The translations under genes and the position numbers were made by a program. From assembly GCA_963942565.1 (NCBI GenBank), contig OZ012699.1:27973121-28037120 (forward strand): DNA of 64,000 nt, read 5' to 3'. Below, piece after piece: positions 56,955 to 64,000 of the stretch; the first letter of the stretch is position 1; every line of letters begins with the position of its first letter. This DNA is from Maea johnstoni. Taxonomy: Eukaryota; Annelida; Polychaeta; Spionida; Magelonidae. Below the pieces are notes generated by a model. The model was not told the origin of the DNA. It was given only the letters and a program-made list of their open reading frames with translations, and ran no database searches.

Positions 56955-57250
56955 AGGACTTGGTCACATAGTACTTTTTAAAGTCACTAGTTACAACTTT
57001 CAACCCTCAAGAGCACGCTAAAACTTTCTTGTAATCATTTCCATTAAAACCGCTTTTATACTCAATTTTCTGCTGCTAGTGGAAATATGTATGACTATCT
57101 CATCTTGCGTTAACACTGCCTCCTACACTGCTACTAGCTGGCCGCATTTGACCCATATAGATAAGGACCTGCACGGTACCTGCACGGTGGGTAGCGTTCT
57201 CTGGGAAGAGCGAATGACATGATGCACAGCCTGTTACAGTAGTCCCTGCG
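56955..57250. mobile_element. copy of the 55116 element family, inverted
   Basis: Reverse-complement similarity to 55150-55515: TTTTTAAAGTCACT..TACAACTTTCAACCCT at one end, ACCCATATAGATAAGGA and GGTAGCGTTCTCT at the other. Left terminus incomplete. Confidence 0.65.
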
Positions 57251-57690
57251 ACAGTAATATATGTGCACATTTCCTGTAATGCCTTGCATTTGTGTTATGA
57301 CAAAGAATGCAGTGCCATGTGTTGAATCCATTGTTATCCATGTGAGAAGAGCCAGTGAAGGAATTTTAACTTATTTACTAGTTAATATGACAATTTAAGC
57401 GCTTTTTGCCCACTCACACAAAGAGTGTACGAGCCTTGAGTCTGAACGACTAGTCCTGGGCTATAAGGCTGGTCTTTATGTCAGGCCCTTCAGTACACAG
57501 TCTGCAACGATGTGTAGAACTCACCCACGTTTACATACACTGTCCTCTCTTGCACTTCGTACCATCATCTCTTGCACTACAATGCTTTCACACAAATTAC
57601 ATGCTCAGTTAATATTAAATGATTTGAATTAAGTGTCTAGAAATAAGATAATATAAAATAAAACAGCCAAAAGATGTAGAACACATTTTT

Positions 57691-59268
57691 TATGGAAGGC
57701 CAAAGTGGACAAAAAGGGCATTTATTAATATTAATAAATCATTTATTAATATTAATAAATCATTTATTAATAAATCATTTATTAATATTAATAAATGGCA
57801 TGATTTATTAATATTAATAATCATTTATTAATATTATAAAATCATTTTTTTATATTAATAAATCATTTATTAATATTAATAAATCCTCAGCATTTATTAA
57901 TATTAATAAATCATTTATTAATATTAACAAATGTTTTTCTAATATTAATAAATCATTTATTAATATTAATAAATCATTTATTAATATTAATAAATCATTT
58001 ATTAATATTAATAAATGGCATGATTTTCTAATATTAATAAATGATTTATTAATATTAGAAAATCATTTATTAATATTAATAAATGTTGAGCATTTATTAA
58101 TATTAATAAATGATTTTCTAATATTAATAAATGATTTTCTAATATTAATAAATGAGCGCCACCTTTTGTTTGCAGAGGAAGTCTTTACATGTGAAATAAT
58201 GAATACCCCATACACGTGCTACGGATAAGCGTGAACATTTGACCTTGTTGTCCTTGTTTTTCCAATAAAAAACACCCCTTCTTTTCTCAGAACACTGACA
58301 TAGGATGAACGGTAACACACATTTTAACTTTTGAAGTTATAATTCTCTGCCTGTTTCAGTGTTTAGCGGCATCACTGCCAGCAAACTGACGGAAGCCCAG
58401 TCACCGTGACTTCGGGAGTCACTCGGCGTCAAAGCCGCATATATTTCGTGGATTGTAAGGGGATTTTCAACCCCATACTTCGTACCAGGGTGCAAAAAAG
58501 TACCCTTCCTTTACAAAATCACGGACATACGGAGGTTTTAAAAAAGACCGCGTACAACTCCCTCTGCCATTTTCATGCAAATGCCATGTGCTAGGGAGCA
58601 TTCATTATTTCATAAAGAATTGAATAGTTCAAGGTTTCTCCAATAGATGTCACTTATTTATTAATATTAATAAATGATTTATTAATATTAATAAATGATT
58701 TTCTAATATTAATAAATCATAGCATTTGTTAATATTAGAAAATGATTTATTAATATTAATAAATCATTTATTAATATTAATAAATGATTTATTAATATTA
58801 AGAAATACAGAGCATTTATTGATATTAGAAAATCATTTATTAATATTAATAAATGATTTCTTAATATTAATAAATCATTTTCTAATTTTAATAAATCAAT
58901 TATTAATATTAAGAAATGCCATGATTTATTAATATCAATAAATGATTTATTAATATTAATATATGATTCATTAATATTAATAAATCATTTATTAATATTA
59001 ATAAAGGGACATTATTTTCTAATATTAATAAATGATTTATTAATATTAATAAATGATTTATTAATATTAATAAATGATTTATTAATATCAATAAATGATT
59101 TATTAATATTAATAAATACTTCTTTATATTAATAAATATTATTAATATTAATAAATATTTATTAATATTAATAAATGATTTATTAATATTAATAAATGAT
59201 TTATTAATATTAATAAATGATTTATTAATATTAGAAAATGCTCTTTTTGTCCACTTTGTCCTTCCATA
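57691..59268. mobile_element. TIR element built of palindrome arrays, copy 1
   Basis: Ends TATGGAAGGCCAAAGTGGAC and GTCCACTTTGTCCTTCCATA, with possible 6-bp duplication ATTTTT at 57685-57690 and 59269-59274. Inside are two arrays (57720-58153, about 20 units; 58651-59237, about 27 units) of a 21-22-bp unit centred on the palindrome TTTATTAATATTAATAAA. Units come in clusters of 3-6 parted by spacers such as GGCATGA, CTCAGC and TTGAGC. The core (58154-58650) has conserved flanks but its middle is a piece of the CCCCGGGG-type element (58250-58547). Confidence 0.8.
58250..58547. mobile_element. partial copy 3 of the 37285-type TIR element
   Basis: Matches the internal and right part of 37285-37750 and 56306-56792 (AACACTGACAT.GGATGAACGG, GTCACTCGGCGTCA.AGCCGC, GATTGTAAGGGGATTTT) but lacks both termini. 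It lies in the core of the palindrome-array element. Confidence 0.75.
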
Positions 59269-59274
59269 ATTTTT

Positions 59275-60699
59275 AAACTCCATAGAAATAATTATTTCAT
59301 ATATGTAAATGATTATAAACGCATGGTACATGTCATCATCACCTGAAAGAGCCCAGCACCCTATTACTGCTATCTCTTAAGCATTGGTGACATTCAGCTG
59401 GTTCTTAAAAGATGCCAAAAAACAGAGTGCATCTTGGGATACATGGACGCCCCCATATGGCTGCCTCAGGCCTCTTATGTTACATGGTCACTTCTGTAAG
59501 CTATAACTGAGTAGTGCTGAAGAGGATAGGTTTGGGGGAGGTCGTATTTGAAAGGTGACATGTATAAGCTCATTTTCGGAGACTGTATCTTTATTTACTT
59601 TGAGCCAAAAAATTAGTTGAAATTTTTGGTCAAAATTGTCTAGCTCGAGAGAAGCTGCATGGTTAAAACAGACAGCCATGTCGTTCGGGAGCAATGTAAC
59701 AAGGAAATCCCCATGGGCTTTGCCTTTTGTGCTCATGAGGTTAGCTCAATAGTGTTGCCAGCTCGAGATTCGTGGCGAGTAAACACTGCTCATGTGTCAT
59801 CTTTTGTTTTGATATCCATTCTTAGGGGCCAGCCAAGGACACCACCTAGTGGTGATAATTTTGGTGTACGAGACTATCACCTTAAATAACAAGGCAATAA
59901 CATTATTAGATAAGTAATATTTCTGTAATTACATAAATGTATCAATACATGTTAAATAAGTAGATGAATGATAAAAGTGAATGAAATAGTCTACTTCCAT
60001 TCAGCCTAAAGCACAGGGCATTCAGCTTTCAGAATTTTCTGATTTTGATTTTTCTACGGCCGGCCAACTCCCCTGTGTATAATGAACGGGGAATTGTATT
60101 TTACATACCGGAAAGGGACTTAGGGAGGGGATGCCTACTGTCTAAGGGGTGCTGGGTGTTCACGGGGTAATGCGGTAGTCACATCGAATGGAAATTATGA
60201 AATATACATCTCAGAAACTCCTAAATGCTAGGACAACACTACAAAAATGATGCAAAACCATTTATTAATCATTGGTCACTGAGTGTGTTTAGAGTACTGT
60301 GTTACAATTCTGCTATGTAATAGGTCGATGATTGGATGCTGCTGAATAACCAGGGAAGCTGCCTCTTTCCCAGCTCAGGAATCTGCCTATGAGAAAACAT
60401 GAGGGGTCTTCTATACGAGTAATATTGGAGTATTTGGTGCTCATGGCAGATCCATGGTTGGGAGAAAGCTAGCTATAACAGGCGTTGGCTCAAGCAAGCG
60501 TGTTTCTCACCAGTAAAGAGTATTATCTTGACCAAATAAAGTGGAACTTGTAGATTTTACATTTTGTTTGGCATTATTCAAATACATAATTGACATTGTA
60601 TTACACTTCCAGGCCTGTGAGTCCCCATGTCCTATCCACCCTTCCTTCCCCGGTAAATGTTCAGATAGCTGTAAGTGATAAGTCTATTATGCTTTCAAT
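59275..60699. other. non-genic stretch between two palindrome-array elements
   Basis: No exon supported and no clear repeat recognised. Confidence 0.4.
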
Positions 60700-61655
60700 T
60701 ATGGAAGGCCAAAGTGGACAAAAAGAGCATTTACTAATATTGATAAATGATTTCTTAATATTAATATATGATTTTCTAATATTAATAAATGATTTTCTAA
60801 TATGAATAAATGATTTCTTAATATTAATAAATGGCAATATTTCTTAATATTAATAAAGGTTTTCTTAATATTAATAAAGGATTTCTTAATATTAATATAT
60901 GCTTAGCATTTCTTAATATTAATAAATGATTTATTATTATTAAGAAATGATTTTCTAATATTAATAAATCATTTCTTAATATTAATAAATCATTTCTTAA
61001 TATTAATAAATGGCATGATTTCTTAACATTAATAAGTCATTTCTTAATATTAATAAATGATTTCTTAATATTAATAAATGTTGAGCATTTATTAATATTA
61101 AATGATTTTTTAATATTAATAAATGATTTTCTAATATTAAGAAATGAGCGCCATCTTTTGTTTGCTGAGGGAGTCTTTACATGTGAAATAATGAATACCC
61201 CCTACACGTGCTTAGGATAAGCGGGAAAATTTGACCTTGTTGTCTGTCAGATGTCAATTTCAAGTGCATATTTGATCTCTTTTCCATCTCGATATGATTC
61301 CCATGGCATTGTATGTGGATAATATACCTTATTTTGATGAATATATACATACTAGCGGTTGTAATCCGAGTATAGAGTGGTCTCCCTGAAAAAGTGGGAC
61401 ACCAAAAGATTTTACAATTATCAATTATTTTGGGCACCCAGTTTCAAAATTCTGGTCAAGACAATACTAAGTATACGTATTGATTTGCAAATAGAATTAT
61501 ATGAACTAAATTTTCCAAAATAATGTAGAACTCCCTCTCTGCCATTTTGAAGCAACTGCAATGTGCCAGGGAGCATTCATTATTTCATAAAGAATTGAAA
61601 AGTTCAAGGTTTCTCCAATAGATGTCACTTATTTATTAATATTGATAAACGATTT
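60700..61655. mobile_element. TIR element built of palindrome arrays, copy 2, right-truncated
   Basis: Left end TATGGAAGGCCAAAGTGGAC then an array of about 20 units (60725-61145), with spacers in the same order as in copy 1. Core 61146-61625 has the same flanks (GTCTTTACATGTGAAATAAT; GGGAGCATTCATTATTTCAT) but a different middle. Only one unit of the second array remains before homology stops near 61655. Confidence 0.75.
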
Positions 61656-61659
61656 CTTA

Positions 61660-63440
61660 AAGTACTAGTTACTAGTAAAAAAGATACATTTTTCTTTTCA
61701 AAAGTGTGGTCTTCATTACTTATAAAATATAAGTAAGTAGATTGAAGAACCAAAAAGTTATGTTTAGTAATTCTTTTTGTGATTCCCTGAGAGTAGTAGA
61801 CAGGGAGTGGGCGCTGGTCTTGCATCATCAAATTTTGCTGCCTCTCACTATCTGACCTAGAAAGGATGACATCCCCCAGCCAGTCTCTCTGCTGCACAGA
61901 TTACGTGACCAATACAGCCCCAGGCTACAGCGCGTAATCCGAGGCGCAGATGCCGTAGAGGCTAGCATGCAGTACCTATGGCGTTGCGGATCAAGGGGAT
62001 GTATTTCTCTGGTAATTCCAAAGTGCTTATTTTGAGAAAAAAAATCTCCCGCCGAAAAACGACTGAAAACGAGGCTGTGCAGTAGTAAACGTCACGGGTG
62101 CCCCTCTCAGATTTAGGTCATCTCTTTTTACACTGAGCTGAATAGTCGCTCGTAAACATAGCTGTACTTTCCTCGATGCTGCTTCATCGTTAATATAGCG
62201 ATTGCCTGGCTGTTTTATATGCTTCTGGAATATCTATGTGCGGTCCGAACAAACTTTGTCGCGTAAAAATCAACCCAGAAACGGCTGAGAAATCGCTAGT
62301 TAAACACAACAACGGCATTTGTTATGGTCTCATTCGGGAGACATTGTCACATGAAGGCATGGTCGACTTCCCTCGTTGCCACTTCAATGTGGATTACGCA
62401 ATTTTCATGGTAATTTCTATCTTGAAAGGATATCCAATTGTGAAAATAGCGATGTTTATTTTGTTAAAATCCGACCGCAAACGGCCGAGAAATCGGAAGT
62501 AACATGTTGAGCTAGCCGAAATGTAGAGCTACATTATAAGCTCCATGTACATTTCAGTACTGTAACGTATTTTTGAGGGCGTGGTTGGGTGGGAATGAAT
62601 GAATAAATGAAGGCCATTTAGTGCCATTATTTATTTTTCAAAAAGTGGTCCTTTGTCACTGTTTATGAATAGTCTCTTTTCAACTCTGTGGCCTGAAGCA
62701 TGAAAGGTTTAATCCTTAAATCTAAAGGCCACAGCAAAAATCAAATCCTTTGACTGTGTTACCCTCGTGAAATAAAGGTTATTATTATTATTATTATTAT
62801 TATATAACTATAATAATAGCGTAACAAAAGTGATAAGGCGTAAGCTGGTACGCATTTCGAATTTACATGAAAAAAAATGATTCTTTAATTACAATATAAA
62901 CATCTGAAAAGTTGTTTTTTTTAAATTTCAAATTGCACTCATGTGCAACAGGATTTTTATTTCTCCAAAGTCACAAAATAATAATAAGCGATAGCAAATA
63001 AGAATATGTATGTCTTCTATCAACAAAACAACATAAGCATGGTTCAAATATTGAGTACCTTAGGCGGATAGTTGGCAATCACAACCTTGTTGTACAGTTT
63101 GATAGTACTTATATATATATAGTTGTTTATGTATGTATATAAACATATTTTTTTGACTCAACTCAGCAAAATGTTGAATTTGCTCATGAATCCCATTGTA
63201 AAATTGGCCCATTGCAAACTTCGGTACAACTTAAAAAGGTGAGCGATGTCGTGCGCAATTTTAATATGGGCACATAATGGGCAAAATCTACATTTTGCGG
63301 AGTTGAGGCAGAAAGTATGTTTATAAAACTCGACCTAGTGCTCCCAAGAGGTTTATCAAGTTTGTATAGCATATACATCAAAGAGGATAGATCGAGCAAC
63401 TCCATCGTCGGGTATGCCGTTGTTTACATTCTGAGATTGA
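61660..63440. other. non-genic stretch with a retroposon-like ATT tail
   Basis: About 62578-62802 ends in CGTGAAATAAAGGTTATTATT and an ATT run, a common form of LINE or SINE 3' end. No coding part is seen. The frame at 62236-62502 contains a crude internal duplication at the DNA level and no domain; I do not call it. Confidence 0.4.
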
Positions 63441-63443
63441 TAG

Positions 63444-64000
63444 GCCATACCCACGATAGAGAAAGCCCCATACAAAACTTTTCCACTGCGCCCAAAAAAC
63501 TGGGCGCTCACATTTCTAGCCCAGTCTGGCCACCCAAACCAACTGAATTCGTTTCCTACCTTGGTAATTTACGTTGTGACGCCTTTACAGCACTCAAATC
63601 CATCCAGAGTGCGAGAAATGAGAGCTTTTTGGCTGGAAGCGATAATTTTCACTGTGTCCTTACCGCCATTTAATTCGAGATATGACTAGTCGAGCAGCAC
63701 TGTCCATCATTTCCCGTATCAAACCTATCACCTTCTCACACGTGTGCTGCTCGACTAGTCATATCTCGAATTAAATGGCGGTAAGGACACGGTGAAAATT
63801 ATCGCTTCCAGACAAAAAGCTCTCATTTCTCGCACTCTGGATGGATTTGAGTGCTGTAAAGGCGTCACTACGTAAATTACCAAGGTAGGAAACGAATTCA
63901 GTTGGTTTGGGTGGCCAGACTGGGCTAGAAATGTGAGCGCCCAGTTTTTTGGGCGCAGTGGAAAAGTTTTGTATGGGGCTTTCTCTATCGTGGGTATGGC
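63444..64000. mobile_element. foldback element cut by the window end
   Basis: Arms 63444-63700 and 63744-64000 are reverse complements over 257 bp with only about three mismatches. The 43-bp loop is at 63701-63743. The arms reach the last base of the window, so the right terminus and any target duplication are outside. Unrelated in sequence to the MULE-like foldbacks. Confidence 0.9.

Noticed and set aside
57720-59237. Palindromic repeats with short spacers, resembling a CRISPR or origin iteron array
   Set aside because: Spacers are short, recurrent words and the arrays lie inside TIRs of a mobile element in animal DNA.
58726-59331. Frames with LLILINHLLILIND repeats that look like a membrane protein
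   Set aside because: They translate the palindromic AT array and exist on both strands.
62236-62502. 88-codon frame starting MCGPNKLCRVKINPETAEKS
   Set aside because: Its two halves resemble each other at DNA level in different context, typical of a repeat; no domain, start context or splice link.
63317-63673. 118-codon plus-strand frame near the right edge
   Set aside because: Most of it lies in one arm of a foldback element; no domain is recognisable.

Overview
The window is AT-rich, intron-rich animal nuclear DNA. It carries long tandem C2H2 zinc-finger genes, GT-AG introns, and a dense load of small DNA-transposon derivatives with clean target-site duplications (TSDs). The species cannot be fixed from sequence alone. 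A marine invertebrate (basal deuterostome, lophotrochozoan or similar) fits the OTU/PHD/Ulp1 gene, the LINE tail and the repeat types. I see no rRNA, no CRISPR array, no prokaryotic organisation and no recognisable retrovirus, LTR element or Polinton.

Genes. Two paralogous intronless-ORF C2H2 genes lie on the minus strand: A (4699-6525, about 19 finger units) and B (40700-44473, about 41 units). They share a splice acceptor far upstream of the ATG and a repeated acidic C-terminal tail. A third copy (25273-25505) is a fragment. Between A and the fragment, on the plus strand, is a gene with at least 16 exons (about 10788-24945) that I assembled exon by exon with matching splice phases. It reads, in order: an NRF1/EWG/P3A2-like DNA-binding region, a Ser/Thr-rich linker, an OTU-like cysteine-protease fold, a PHD finger, and the start of a Ulp1/SENP-like (C48) SUMO-protease fold. 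Visible coding stops just after the C48 catalytic His-Trp, about 330 bp before the zinc-finger fragment begins. This gene is the most unusual object in the window.

Layout. 0-4.7 kb: SINE and MITE debris. 4.7-6.95 kb: zinc-finger gene A. 6.2-9.74 kb: source of a direct segmental duplication. 10.5-25.2 kb: the OTU-PHD-Ulp1 gene, with a 2-kb 41-bp minisatellite in one intron and a hAT MITE in another. 25.27-28.37 kb: the duplicated block, later hit by a hAT MITE whose empty site survives in the other copy. 28.4-40 kb: non-genic, with a LINE 3' fragment, MITEs and a long TA microsatellite. 40.6-45 kb: zinc-finger gene B. 45-64 kb: almost entirely transposon derivatives. These include nested hAT MITEs, two 717-bp MULE-like foldback elements with 9-bp TSDs, two families built from arrays of short palindromes, and a foldback cut by the window edge.

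How they may relate (inference). The zinc-finger proteins look like rapidly evolving DNA binders whose C-tails carry repeated psi-K-x-E/D motifs, the SUMO acceptor consensus. The neighbouring gene encodes DNA-binding, chromatin-reading, deubiquitinase-like and deSUMOylase-like modules. A functional link is attractive but unproven.
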